Positions 1 through 7,986 of a stretch of 47,626 bases of DNA are shown in pieces. This stretch comes from Actinomadura soli (lineage in GTDB: Bacteria > Actinomycetota > Actinomycetes > Streptosporangiales > Streptosporangiaceae). The translations under genes and the position numbers were made by a program. The stretch spans positions 1 through 47,626 of the forward strand of contig NZ_VCKW01000034.1 in assembly GCF_005889715.1 (NCBI RefSeq), in the 5' to 3' direction. The notes beneath the pieces were generated by a model. The model saw only the letters and a list, made by a program, of their open reading frames with translations, did no database searches and had not been told where the DNA came from. How positions within the stretch are numbered: the first letter of the stretch is position 1; the number at the start of each line of letters is the position of its first letter.

Positions 1-243
1 GGCGTAAGGCATGCGCAGGTAGGCGCAGACGATGTTGACGATGGTCTGCCGATGCCGCTCGTCGTCATTGGCCCGTCGTTCCAGGGTGTACAGCACGGTC
101 AACCTGACCGGTGCCTTGTCCCGCTCGGCCGCGTCGCGGTCTGCGGCCTCGGCCAGGCGCAGCTGATGGGGCTGCGAGGCGGCGTCCACTTGCGCCTGGT
201 GGGCGTGCAGCCGCTCCTGGTGGGCCTGCTGGATCGCATCCAC
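1..243 (-). CDS. Pentapeptide-repeat-type protein, N-terminal region (partial)
   Basis: The minus frame runs off the left edge of the window. It reads a heptad-like Gln/His-rich helix (QQAHQERLHAHQAQ) and then DKAPVRLTVLYTLERRAND and HRQTIVNIVCAYLRMPY. In actinomycetes these lines usually lie just before the repeats of pentapeptide-repeat membrane proteins (family knowledge). A GTG at 243 with GAGG upstream is the likely start, and the frame closes with a stop at 331-333. About 15 residues that normally lie between DAAER and DKAPVRL appear to be missing, so this may be a degenerate copy. The repeats themselves are outside the window, so function cannot be judged. Confidence 0.5.
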   Translation of the reverse strand, partial: MDAIQQAHQERLHAHQAQVDAASQPHQLRLAEAADRDAAERDKAPVRLTVLYTLERRANDDERHRQTIVNIVCAYLRMPYA

Positions 244-770
244 CCGCTCTGCCTCAGCGCGCCCGCCCGAACCGCCGTCGACGCCACCGGGCCGACCGCT
301 GCCTCCCGCACCATCGCATCCGCGCCGAACCTACGGGCCACCTCCAGACGCCACCCCGAATTCCGACGATCTGCCCGCTTCCCGACGCGCCGCCGTGGAC
401 CGTTTTCGGACGCTCGGCATGGCTCCGCGCCAGCGCCGAGCGCATGAGCCATTCCAGCGACCGCAACCCGGTCTCGGGGGCCTTCCTCGTGGGGCTCCGC
501 GAGGCAGGCGAGCGAGCTTCCGCAAGGGTCGCGGCCGCCGGAGCTGTAGGACGGGTTCTCCTAGCGACCCGCACTGCTGTCGGACCTTGACCACGGAAGT
601 GTGGCGACTATCACAACAACCTTTCGGCTGGAATTCTGATCATGCGCGTTCGAAAAATGGCTCGGAAAGCTCGAACCAACCGTGTGGCGCCCTCATCGTA
701 TGAAGGCGTACGGGGACACGGGTTCACGAGCTGAAGGTCGAGTAAGCCACCGTGTCGTAATGGAGTGGAA
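244..770. other. Intergenic stretch without a convincing gene
   Basis: Overlapping open frames exist on both strands but show no domain, no good ribosome binding site and no consistent codon bias. The last part (about 560-770) is less GC-rich and should hold the promoter of the secreted protein gene that starts at 771. No clear promoter hexamers could be assigned by eye. Confidence 0.4.
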
Positions 771-1280
771 ATGCGACTCGGAAAAGCTGCCGTCTTCGGT
801 CTCGTCGTCGGCGGCATGACGGTGGGGCTCGCAGCGCCCGCAATGGCCGACCCCGGCGATGTCGTCGTGCAGCCGAAGCAGGCCCGCCCCGGCGACAAGA
901 TCACCGTCGTCGGGAAGAAGTGCACCACTGACGGGACGGCCGGCTCGCTGGCGTTCGTGGGCGGGGCCGTCCCGCTGAACGGCGCCGAGGAGGTCGACGG
1001 GCGGGCCGGCCTGGCGACCATCAAGAAGGACACCTTCCCGGGCACGTACACCATTCTGGTCAGGTGCGGCGCCCATAAGTCGACCGGCGAGATCGTGGTC
1101 GTGGACGGCAAGGCGCACCCGAAGACGACGTCCACCCCGCGCGGTGGCGCGGGCACCGGGTTCGGGGGCGGTGCGGGCGGTTCCGACGCCGCGCTGCTCG
1201 CCGGTGGGGGCGTCCTGCTGCTCGGCGGTCTCGGCATCGGCGCAATGGCCGTCCGCCGGCGCGGCAACGTCGCCGCGTAA
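771..1280 (+). CDS. Secreted, C-terminally membrane-anchored small protein
   Basis: The predicted 169-residue protein has an N-terminal signal peptide (MRLGKAAVFGLVVGGM, cleavage likely after APAMA). It continues with an Ig-like beta-rich middle (PGDKITVVGKKC ... GTYTILVRCG) with two cysteines, a Gly-rich linker, one hydrophobic segment near residues 143-163 (LLAGGGVLLLGGLG) and a short RRRG tail. This is the layout of cell-surface proteins that are anchored or processed by sortase, although no canonical LPXTG is visible. ATG 771 is preferred over GTG 765 because GGAG lies five bases upstream. The class F sortase gene follows 89 bases downstream and starts with the same local context (gtggaaATGCG). 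Function is unknown; a sortase substrate or partner is inferred. Confidence 0.75.
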   Translation: MRLGKAAVFGLVVGGMTVGLAAPAMADPGDVVVQPKQARPGDKITVVGKKCTTDGTAGSLAFVGGAVPLNGAEEVDGRAGLATIKKDTFPGTYTILVRCGAHKSTGEIVVVDGKAHPKTTSTPRGGAGTGFGGGAGGSDAALLAGGGVLLLGGLGIGAMAVRRRGNVAA

Positions 1281-1369
1281 CGACGGATTTCCGGTGGCGT
1301 CCCTTTCGGGGGCCGCCACCGGAGCATTTCTCGGGAATAACCGTTAGCCGAAGCTGGGGTGAGGTGGAA

Positions 1370-1990
1370 ATGCGCGGGTTGTGGACGCTGACGGCCGCCC
1401 TGCTGGCCGCCGGGCTCGTTCTGGTGGGGCTGGGGCTTCGCGGCGCTGACGGCCCGCCACAACCGCCCGCGTGGGCGGCGGTGCCCCGGGCCGCCGAGCA
1501 CCGCGGGCCGGTGCTTGATCGTTCAGCGCCCGTCCAGGTGGCCGTTCCCTCGATCGGGGTCCGGGCTCCGCTGGCCCGGCTGGGGCTGGCGGGTGACGGC
1601 TCCGTCCAGGTGCCGCCGGCCGATCGTCTGAACGAGGCGGGCTGGTACGACCGCGGCCCCACCCCGGGAGAACGCGGCGCGGCCGTCATCCTCGGCCATG
1701 TCGACTCGGCGAAGGGCGCCGCCGTCTTCTACGAGCTGGGACGGCTGCGCCCCGGACACCGCATCGAGGTGACCCGCGAGGACGGCAAGACCGCCGTCTT
1801 CACCGTCGAGTCCGTGGAGCGCGTCTCGAAGGAGCGGTTCCCCACGAACCGCGTCTACGGCCCGCTTGACCATGCCGGGCTCCGGCTGGTCACGTGCGGT
1901 GGCTCGTTCGACCAGAGCAAGCGCAGCTACCACGACAACATCATCGTCTACGCCGCCCAGACGGCGGTCCGTCAAACCGCTTCGCGGTGA
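1370..1990 (+). CDS. Class F sortase
   Basis: This encodes a 206-residue extracytoplasmic cysteine transpeptidase. Residues 5-25 form an N-terminal membrane anchor. The sortase beta-barrel follows: VAVPSIGVRAPLARLGL, GWYDRGPTPGERG, VILGHVDSAKG with the catalytic His near 110, LRLVTCGGSF with the catalytic Cys near 176, and KRSYHDNIIVYA with the active-site Arg near 185. All three catalytic residues are present and the length is typical of class F (about 200). It is probably co-transcribed with the surface protein 89 bases upstream, which is its likely substrate. Class F enzymes are common in actinomycetes, but their substrates are poorly defined. Confidence 0.88.
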   Translation: MRGLWTLTAALLAAGLVLVGLGLRGADGPPQPPAWAAVPRAAEHRGPVLDRSAPVQVAVPSIGVRAPLARLGLAGDGSVQVPPADRLNEAGWYDRGPTPGERGAAVILGHVDSAKGAAVFYELGRLRPGHRIEVTREDGKTAVFTVESVERVSKERFPTNRVYGPLDHAGLRLVTCGGSFDQSKRSYHDNIIVYAAQTAVRQTASR

Positions 1991-2287
1991 GCGCCACGCG
2001 TCACCTGTGGAGAAGCCCAGTTGCCATCGTCCCGCGACCTCTTTCTTGGGGCTGTTCACCCGAAGGTGGGAGTACCTCTTGGGAACGACCGCACGGATGA
2101 TCTGACGATTACGGCTCTGCCTGCAGAGCAGGTCACCCTGCTCCAGCCGTTCGGCCGTGTCGATGACCCCGAAGGCGAACAGGGTGCCGATGCGGTTGCC
2201 CTGCAGCTCGACGATCGTGGCGATACCGTCCGGTGCATGGGTCACCTGAACGGTGTCATGCCCCCACGCAGTGTGTGACAAAGCCAC
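1523..2287 (-). CDS. Hypothetical protein, 3' part doubtful
   Basis: A GTG at 2287 is preceded by GAGGAGG seven bases upstream, which is one of the strongest ribosome binding sites in the window. The first roughly 95 residues look protein-like (ATIVELQGNRIGTLFAFGV, IDTAERLEQGDLLCRQS), but I do not recognise the family. Below position 1990 the frame is antisense to the sortase gene, and its composition there is that of a shadow frame. The true product is therefore probably shorter, or the gene was broken near 2000 by a rearrangement. The evidence for an original gene start is good; the end is uncertain. Confidence 0.3.
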   Translation of the reverse strand: MALSHTAWGHDTVQVTHAPDGIATIVELQGNRIGTLFAFGVIDTAERLEQGDLLCRQSRNRQIIRAVVPKRYSHLRVNSPKKEVAGRWQLGFSTGDAWRSPRSGLTDRRLGGVDDDVVVVAALALVERATARDQPEPGMVKRAVDAVRGEPLLRDALHGLDGEDGGLAVLAGHLDAVSGAQPSQLVEDGGALRRVDMAEDDGRAAFSRGGAAVVPARLVQTIGRRHLDGAVTRQPQPGQRSPDPDRGNGHLDGR

Positions 2288-2561
2288 TTAACGCCTCCTC
2301 GTTACGGGCCCGGGCCATGCTCCACTGTCGGTCTTCATGCATGGCTCGCACTCGGCAATAGGGAGAGGGCCAACCCACCTCGAACGGCCGACGGCTCGTC
2401 TGCACGGTCTACAGTGCCCAATCCCTCATCTTGCGTCCACCGCGAGGCGTTGCGCATATGGGTGCGCGCCAGGCCCGCGGCGATGCCGGAAAGCGTCCTG
2501 AGTAGCTCACCAGCGCCGAGCGTGAGGAGCAGCGGCGGCTGCGCGCAGGGAGAACAGCGAG

Positions 2562-3524
2562 TCACGGGATCGGGGACACCGAACTCGCGTTGTCGAGCAG
2601 GCGCCGCGGCTTCCCGGGCCCGGACGCCTGGACGGCCCACGTCTGGTTCGTGCCATCGCTGAGTTGAAGCGTGTAGGCGATGGTGTGGTCGTCCAGCCAG
2701 ACGGGCTGGTCGTCGACGCTGCGGGTCTCGCCGAGCGGAGCGGTCTTCAACGTGGCGAGGTCGAGCGTCGACAGGCGCCAGCCGCGCTTCGGGTCGCCGG
2801 CGATCGCGGACTTGAAGGCCAGGCGCGTCCCGTCCGGCGACAGGGACGGGCATTCGACGTTGGGCGCGAGCGTCCGGACCGTCCGGGCCGCGAGGTCTCC
2901 CTGGACGAGGTAGCGCCCCCCGCCCGTGGAGAGCGTCGCGTAGAACCGGTTGTCGTCGGCGGCGAACGTGATGCCCCAGAAGTTGACGTCCCGGTTCCGG
3001 TACGGGGCGCCGTCCTTGGTGATCGCGAAGTCCTCCAGGGACGTGACGAGGCGTCCCGTCCGTGTGTCGAGGACGCCCGCCCGGGTGGAGAAACCCGTGG
3101 TCGCGTAGCTGTGGCCGTCGATGAAGAGCGTCCAGGCGACCATCCGTCCGGAGGCGGACACCCGCAGCCGGTTGGGGAACCCGGTGAGCGGGACGCGCCG
3201 CCGCTGGTGCAGCCGGGCGTCCATGACGACCAGCGCGCCCGCGCTCAGCGCGCCGACAGGACGCAGGCAGGCGACCGTACCGGCGGCGGCATAGGCCCGG
3301 TCACACTCCGCCGGGGTCACGCGCCGCGATCTCGGCGGCGACGTGTAGGCCAGCCGGCCGTTGGAGAGGAACTGGAGCCGCTGTCCGTCGGCGGTCGCGC
3401 CGCCGGAGGTTCGGCTCTCGGCGGGCGCGGGCTCCGCACCGCGCGACACCGTGTAGGTGACGGCCAGGGCGGCGAGCAGCACGGCCGTGGCCGTCAGGAC
3501 GATGACGCGGGAGCGCGCGTTCAC
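2562..3524 (-). CDS. TolB/PD40-like beta-propeller protein, signal-anchored
   Basis: This is a 320-residue protein with an N-terminal signal or anchor sequence (VIVLTATAVLLAALAVTYTV) and then repeats of the PD40/TolB type. Examples are the blades around RVSASGRMVAWTLF, WGITFAADDNRFYATLSTG, CPSLSPDGTRLAFKS and QPVWLDDHTIAYTLQ, each with the S.DG...W/F pattern. The GTG start overlaps the stop of the upstream MFS gene (GTGA), which indicates translational coupling. It is the last gene of a three-gene operon with a secreted phosphoesterase and the MFS transporter. It probably acts outside the membrane as a binding or scaffold propeller; the ligand is unknown. Confidence 0.8.
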   Translation of the reverse strand: MNARSRVIVLTATAVLLAALAVTYTVSRGAEPAPAESRTSGGATADGQRLQFLSNGRLAYTSPPRSRRVTPAECDRAYAAAGTVACLRPVGALSAGALVVMDARLHQRRRVPLTGFPNRLRVSASGRMVAWTLFIDGHSYATTGFSTRAGVLDTRTGRLVTSLEDFAITKDGAPYRNRDVNFWGITFAADDNRFYATLSTGGGRYLVQGDLAARTVRTLAPNVECPSLSPDGTRLAFKSAIAGDPKRGWRLSTLDLATLKTAPLGETRSVDDQPVWLDDHTIAYTLQLSDGTNQTWAVQASGPGKPRRLLDNASSVSPIP

Positions 3525-4747
3525 GCGGTGGCCCTTTCTGACGTACGGAGAACGACGGCCGTTCCGGCGAGGGCGATGACGCTGACGACGGTCGCGGCCA
3601 GCAGCGCGGGACGCGTGCCCCACACCTGCCACGCCACCCCGAACAGCACAGACGAGATCAGGTACGCCAGCGCCTGCCCGCTCTGCACGAGCGCGATGCC
3701 GGTCGTCCGGAGGCCCGCCGGGAGCAGCGGCCCGGCGAGCGCCATCAGCCCGCCGTCGGTCGCGGCGTAGAACGTCCCGTGCAGGACGACGACGGCGCCG
3801 ACGAGCCAGAGCCCGCCGCCGGACGCGAGGCCGAGCAGCAGGTAGGTGGCGGTGAGCGTCAGGTAGCCGCCGAGCACGACGGGGAGCCGTCCGGCCCGGT
3901 CGGCGAGCAGGCCGAGGGGAGTGGCGAGCAGGAGGTAGACGCCGCTGGTGGCGACGGCCAGCAGCGGGAACCAGCCGAGCGCGAGGTCCGTGCGCTCGGC
4001 GACCAGCAGGTAGGTGAAGCCGTCCCCGATGGTGGCCAGCCCGAGCAGGAACGAGGCGGGGACCAGCCGCCGGGCGGCGGGCCCGCGCAGCAGTTCCCGC
4101 CAGCGCAGCGCCTCGCGGGACGGTCTCGGCCCCGGCGTGTCGCGGACGAACAGCACGAGCACCATGACGCCGAGGAGCGCGACGCAGAAACTCGTCATGA
4201 TGACCGAGTCGTAGGAGCCGGGCGCGGCGGCGAGGACGGCGAGCGCGACGAGCGGACCGGCGAACGCCCCGGCGGCGTCCATCGTCCGGTGGACGCCGAA
4301 CGCCCGGCCGAGCCGGTCGGGGGGCGTGGACAGGGTGATGAGGGCGTCCCGCGGGGCGGTGCGCAGGCCCTTGCCCGCGCGGTCCGCGGTGATGGCGAGG
4401 CCGATCCCGACGCCGGAGCCCGCCGCGGCGAGCAGGCCGAGCTTCGCGGCGGCGGACGCGCCGTACCCGAGCAGCGCCACCGGCTTGCGCCGGTCGACGA
4501 GGTCGGCCGCGCACCCGCCGACGAGGCGGAGCAGGACGGTCGCGCCGGTGTAGAGCCCGTCGATCGCCCCGTAGGCCGCCGGGCTGAACTGGAGTCCGAC
4601 CACCAGGTAGAGCGGCAGGATCGCGGTGACCATCTCGGCGGAGACGTCCGTGATCATGCTGACGGCGCCGAGGGCGACCACGTTGGCGGCGACCGGGCCC
4701 GCGCGGCGCCGGTCCCCGGCCGGGCGGGTGAGGGTGGAAAGGTACAC
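3521..4747 (-). CDS. MFS transporter
   Basis: This 408-residue integral membrane protein has about 12 hydrophobic segments. The MFS A-like motif between TM2 and TM3 reads GGCAADLVDRRKP, and a second such loop between TM8 and TM9 reads LGLLADRAGRLP. The TM4-5 region carries DRAGKGLRTAPRDALI, a pattern seen in a branch of actinobacterial MFS proteins of unknown substrate. The GTG start at 4747 has AAGGAG five bases upstream. It lies 49 bases downstream of the secreted metallophosphoesterase and its stop overlaps the start of the propeller gene, so the three are one transcription unit. Uptake of a product released by the phosphoesterase is possible but is inference. Confidence 0.88.
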   Translation of the reverse strand: MYLSTLTRPAGDRRRAGPVAANVVALGAVSMITDVSAEMVTAILPLYLVVGLQFSPAAYGAIDGLYTGATVLLRLVGGCAADLVDRRKPVALLGYGASAAAKLGLLAAAGSGVGIGLAITADRAGKGLRTAPRDALITLSTPPDRLGRAFGVHRTMDAAGAFAGPLVALAVLAAAPGSYDSVIMTSFCVALLGVMVLVLFVRDTPGPRPSREALRWRELLRGPAARRLVPASFLLGLATIGDGFTYLLVAERTDLALGWFPLLAVATSGVYLLLATPLGLLADRAGRLPVVLGGYLTLTATYLLLGLASGGGLWLVGAVVVLHGTFYAATDGGLMALAGPLLPAGLRTTGIALVQSGQALAYLISSVLFGVAWQVWGTRPALLAATVVSVIALAGTAVVLRTSERATA

Positions 4748-4796
4748 GCCGGCTCCTTGGGAGGGTCCGGCGCGTCGCCGCGCCGGACCCCGGACG

Positions 4797-5702
4797 TCAG
4801 TGGCAGTTGGTGGTGCCGCTGTCGGAATAGGTCTTTCCGGCCTGCGGGACGAACTGCCAGGTGTAGCTGCCGGAGTGCAGCGTCAGCTTGAGGACGCCGT
4901 AGGTGTCGCTGTTGCGGGCCTGGCTGTTCGGCCGGATCGTGCCGAACGAGTAGTGGCTCGCCCCGCCCATCCCGGCGACGAACTGGCGGATGCCGCGCGC
5001 CGAGTCGGCGGCGCCGCTCGGGTTCTGCGGCGCGAACCGCTCGTACTGGTGGTTGTGGCCGGCGACGATGACGTCGGCGTTGTTGTCGTAGAGCGCCTGC
5101 ACCAGCGGGCCCACGGCGGTGTTCGGGGCGTGGTTGGCGCCGGACGTCCACCGCGGGTGGTGCCAGTAGGCGATGGTGCACGGCCTCGGGTTGGCGGCGA
5201 GGTCGGCTCGCAGCCACTGCACCTGCGCGCCCGTCGCCGCGCAGCCGCCGCTGATCGACCCGCAGTTGGAGTTGAGCGCGACGACGTGCCAGTTGGTGCC
5301 GATGTTGTAGGAGTAGTAGCCCTTGGACGGGTCGCCCGCGGCGGCGCCGAAGTATCCGTAGTAGCCACTGGCCCCGGACGTGTTGTAGTCATGGTTGCCG
5401 GGCGAGGGCCGGGTGCGCGCCTTGTGCCGTCCCCACGTCGGGTTGTAGTAGTTGTTGAACTCGCTGGTCGTGCCGTTGCTGTAGACGTTGTCGCCGGCGG
5501 TGAAGACCGTCCCGGGGATGTTGTCGAGCAGCGCCGCGGTGGCGGTGTCGCCGCTGCCGGAGTTGCTGATGTCGCCGGCGCCGACGAGGACCGGGTCGGC
5601 CGCCGCCGAGGCCGCGCCGCCCGGCAGCATGAGCGCCGTGATCGACGCGGCGCCGAGGACGCCCGTGAGGGCGATCGCGACCGTGCTCCTGCTTGGGGTC
5701 AT
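4797..5702 (-). CDS. Secreted calcineurin-like metallophosphoesterase
   Basis: This is a 301-residue extracellular phosphoesterase. A signal peptide (TVAIALTGVLGAASITALML, cut after ASA) precedes the metal-binding blocks of the calcineurin-like fold: VGAGDISNSG, FTAGDNVYSNG, PGNHDYNTS, YWHHPRWTSG and VIVAGHNHQYERF, so the two-metal site looks complete. ATG 5702 is chosen over the upstream in-frame start because AAAGGGAG lies five bases before it. It is the first gene of the operon with the MFS transporter and the propeller protein. Related proteins include actinobacterial alkaline phosphatase/phosphodiesterase-like enzymes; the substrate cannot be told from sequence. Confidence 0.88.
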   Translation of the reverse strand: MTPSRSTVAIALTGVLGAASITALMLPGGAASAAADPVLVGAGDISNSGSGDTATAALLDNIPGTVFTAGDNVYSNGTTSEFNNYYNPTWGRHKARTRPSPGNHDYNTSGASGYYGYFGAAAGDPSKGYYSYNIGTNWHVVALNSNCGSISGGCAATGAQVQWLRADLAANPRPCTIAYWHHPRWTSGANHAPNTAVGPLVQALYDNNADVIVAGHNHQYERFAPQNPSGAADSARGIRQFVAGMGGASHYSFGTIRPNSQARNSDTYGVLKLTLHSGSYTWQFVPQAGKTYSDSGTTNCH

Positions 5703-5877
5703 GTCCACTCCCTTTGCGGTGGAATTGGGCGCTCCGGACGGTAATTTCGCCGTCACACGTCCTGGGGGTGCTCTGGCGAGCGGACGCCATCCAGTGGATG
5801 AATGACGCTGGAGAATAAAGACTTGTAAGAATCGAGAGTCAGTGATTGGGGCATCCCGCCGCCGGATAAGCCCCGAA

Positions 5878-5905
5878 CCGGAAATTGGAAAAGCACAATT
5901 TCCGG
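5878..5905. promoter_or_regulatory. Inverted repeat in the divergent intergenic region
   Basis: CCGGAAATT (5878-5886) and AATTTCCGG (5897-5905) form a perfect 9-base inverted repeat with a 10-base spacer. It lies between the divergent phosphoesterase start (5702) and the epoxide hydrolase relic (6083), in AT-richer DNA. It could be an operator or a hairpin. I see nothing else in the 380-base gap 5703-6082. Confidence 0.35.
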
Positions 5906-6082
5906 GATGATTTCCAGGTGGCGCAATGAACCATTTCCGCGACGTCCGCCCCCCGTGTCCTATTGGCGTGCCCGCAGGGAGACACCGCGCGGGACGTGCG
6001 CCGTCACGACGAATGAGCGGCGGTCAGCGCCTGAACCTTGCCGGACGCCGGACGGGTGTATCGCAGGGGTGAGGAGGCGAAG

Positions 6083-6375
6083 ATGCCTGCCGAAGACACT
6101 GCGGTCCGTCCGTTCCAAGGTCGGGTTCGCGGAGGTGGAGCTCACCGAGTTACGCAGGCGGGTCAACGCGACCAGGTGGCCCGAGCGTGAGACGGTCACC
6201 GATGACTCGCAGGGCGTACGGCTGGCGACGATGCAGGAGCTCGCGCGGTACTGGGGGTCCTACTACGACTGGCGCGGATGCGAGGCGCGGCTGGCCGACC
6301 TGCCGCACTTCACCACCGAGATCGATGGGCTCGACATCCACTTCGTCCATGTCCGGCCCCGGCGCGCCACCCGAC
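6083..6375 (+). pseudogene. Epoxide hydrolase N-terminal domain, frameshifted and truncated
   Basis: The ATG at 6083 has an excellent GAGGAGG site and begins MPAEDTAVRPF, the usual start of EHN-type epoxide hydrolases. After one extra C in the TTCC at 6113-6116 the coding frame changes, and the domain continues in the next frame: KVGFAEVELTELRRRVNATR, WPERETVTDDSQGV, MQELARYWGSYYDWR, FTTEIDGLDIHFVHVRPR. The alpha/beta-hydrolase core with the catalytic Asp/His should follow but is absent; homology ends near 6370. This is a one-base frameshift plus a 3' truncation of a juvenile-hormone-type/EHN epoxide hydrolase gene. Confidence 0.75.
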
Positions 6376-6451
6376 ACTTCGGCGCGACATCGGCCCAGCG
6401 AATGAGCTGGGACGACGCCTCCACCTCGTCTTCACGGGAGTCGTGACGTCC

Positions 6452-6539
6452 ACGGGAGCGGCGCCGTCCTTGGCCGGGAGCGGCGCCGCACCCGCTCAGG
6501 GACGGCGCTTGCATCCGGCCGGGGACGGCGCCGCTCCGT
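6452..6539. repeat. GC-rich palindromic repeat cluster
   Basis: Four units of a short motif are spaced by about 20 bases: GGGAGCGGCGCCGTC, GGGAGCGGCGCCGCA, GGGACGGCGCTTGC and GGGGACGGCGCCGCTCC. The outer units are inverted copies of each other (6452-6469 and 6523-6539), giving a strong hairpin just downstream of the stop of the minus-strand gene at 6547. It may act as a bidirectional terminator. Confidence 0.5.
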
Positions 6540-6546
6540 CGCCGGA

Positions 6547-7698
6547 TCAGCGGTAGCGATAGATGGCCCCGTCGATCTCCTCGGGGGTCTCGATCCGGCC
6601 CACTCCCCACAGGGACCGGGTACCGGGAATCAGCGCCAGGTCCCTGATGCGTGCGGTCCGCCCGGACGCGTCGATCGTCGCCGTTCGCCAGGTGCCGTCC
6701 GCCGCTCGGTGCATCAGCGGCGTGGCCTCGGGCGTCGGACCGGAGGAATCGTCCCAGCCGGTGATCCACAGCCCGCCGCGCCCGTCGGAGGCGAGCCTGC
6801 TGGGGATCCAGACGCCGGGGATGTTCTGGCTCCGCCACATCCTGCCGTCCCAGTGGGCCAGGACGGGCCGCTCCTCGTACTGGTCCGCCCCGTCCGACCG
6901 GTAGACGTTCCCGGTCACCCACACGTCGCGGGGGGACGTCGCGAGGACATCGCGCAGGTGCACGCACTGGTGCGGGCCGCCCTCGTCGGGCTGCGGGATG
7001 TCGGGCGGCAACGCGTCACCCACCGGCACCGCACGCCATTGCCTGCCGTCGAAGTGCGCGACTGTGCGGTCGCCGCAGCCGGTCAACCGGGTGGCGCCCA
7101 CGGCCCAGATGTCGCGCGCGGAGACGGCGCTGCCGCGTTCCAGCAGGAGGTCACCGACTTCGGCCCGGCTCCACCTGCTGCCGTCGAAATGCCAGGTCCC
7201 GACGCCGTCGCCGGCCCGCGAGTAGCCGAAGACCCAGGCGTCACGGGGGCCGGTGGTGATCACGTCGCTGGTCAGCCCCTCCTCCCACCGGTGGGAGGAC
7301 GTCCAGGCTCGCCCATCCCAGCGCAGCGCGTACGAGGGACCTGCGTCACCGTGGTCGGCGATGGCCCACACGTTCCGGGCCGAGGTCGTGCTGGCGGCGT
7401 CGATGTATCCGACGACCTCGTCAGGCAGGGCGACGTCGTGCCACGCACCGTCCACCCAGCGCCTGGCGATTGGACGCATTGGCGGCGTCTCACCGATCAC
7501 GCCCCCGAACACCCAGGCGTTGTGCCTGCTCGACGTGGCCACCGTCACAAGGTCGTCCCAGTCGGGCTTGGGGTCGGCCTCGACAACCCGCCACCCCGGG
7601 CCGTCCGCCTGGGCGGGCACCGCCGCCAGCGTCACCGCCATCGCGGACGCCAGCAGCGCGGCGCCGCACATCACGGCCCGTCTCGTTCTGATCATCAC
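6547..7698 (-). CDS. Secreted propeller-like protein of unknown function
   Basis: The 383-residue product has a signal peptide (AVMCGAALLASAMAVTLAA, cut after AQA). It continues with repeated blades carrying a (S/T)xR(N/D)xW motif followed by a W-rich strand: SSRHNAWVFGG, SARNVWAIAD, GPRDAWVFGY, SARDIWAVGA, SPRDVWVTGN, and cognate HFDG.RW / HWDGRMW strands. This is the layout of actinobacterial secreted propellers often named galactose-oxidase-like or Kelch-like, but no copper ligands are evident. The start is GTG 7698 or ATG 7695, after GAGGAGG. Two cysteine pairs may form disulfides. Enzymatic activity is not supported. Confidence 0.75.
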   Translation of the reverse strand: MMIRTRRAVMCGAALLASAMAVTLAAVPAQADGPGWRVVEADPKPDWDDLVTVATSSRHNAWVFGGVIGETPPMRPIARRWVDGAWHDVALPDEVVGYIDAASTTSARNVWAIADHGDAGPSYALRWDGRAWTSSHRWEEGLTSDVITTGPRDAWVFGYSRAGDGVGTWHFDGSRWSRAEVGDLLLERGSAVSARDIWAVGATRLTGCGDRTVAHFDGRQWRAVPVGDALPPDIPQPDEGGPHQCVHLRDVLATSPRDVWVTGNVYRSDGADQYEERPVLAHWDGRMWRSQNIPGVWIPSRLASDGRGGLWITGWDDSSGPTPEATPLMHRAADGTWRTATIDASGRTARIRDLALIPGTRSLWGVGRIETPEEIDGAIYRYR

Positions 7699-7986
7699 GG
7701 ACTCGTCCTCCTCGCGGGGACTGGTGAAGGTCTCCCCGTTGATTCATGACCTTCGTGAAGAGGACGGACATCCGCGCCGAAGAGAGCACTGCGGCGACCA
7801 GTGCCGGACAAGACGTTTATCGGAGCTCTTCCCCGGATCCGAATCAACAACGAGGGAGCGCGGACGGGCACCGTGCGGCCTCGAGTTGCCGCGGTCGGGG
7901 TCTGATGGATCGGCCGACGTCGCCGGGCGCCGTCCTAAACGACAGTGCCAGTCACGTGGCTTCTCCTTGGGCATCGGATCCCCTGT

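Noticed and set aside
642..734. A 30-codon basic ORF upstream of the surface protein gene
   Set aside because: It has no ribosome binding site and no recognisable feature beyond basic composition.
2562..4514. A 650-codon minus-strand frame
   Set aside because: Its first half is Arg-rich antisense/shifted sequence of the MFS gene; only the part from GTG 3524 is a real protein.
3779..5744. Two plus-strand frames of about 370 codons
   Set aside because: They are antisense to the MFS and phosphoesterase genes and rich in Gly/Arg/Asp with no motif.
6452..6539. Possible CRISPR-like array
   Set aside because: The units are only about 15 bases, irregular and mutually inverted, and spacers are not of constant length; no cas gene is present.
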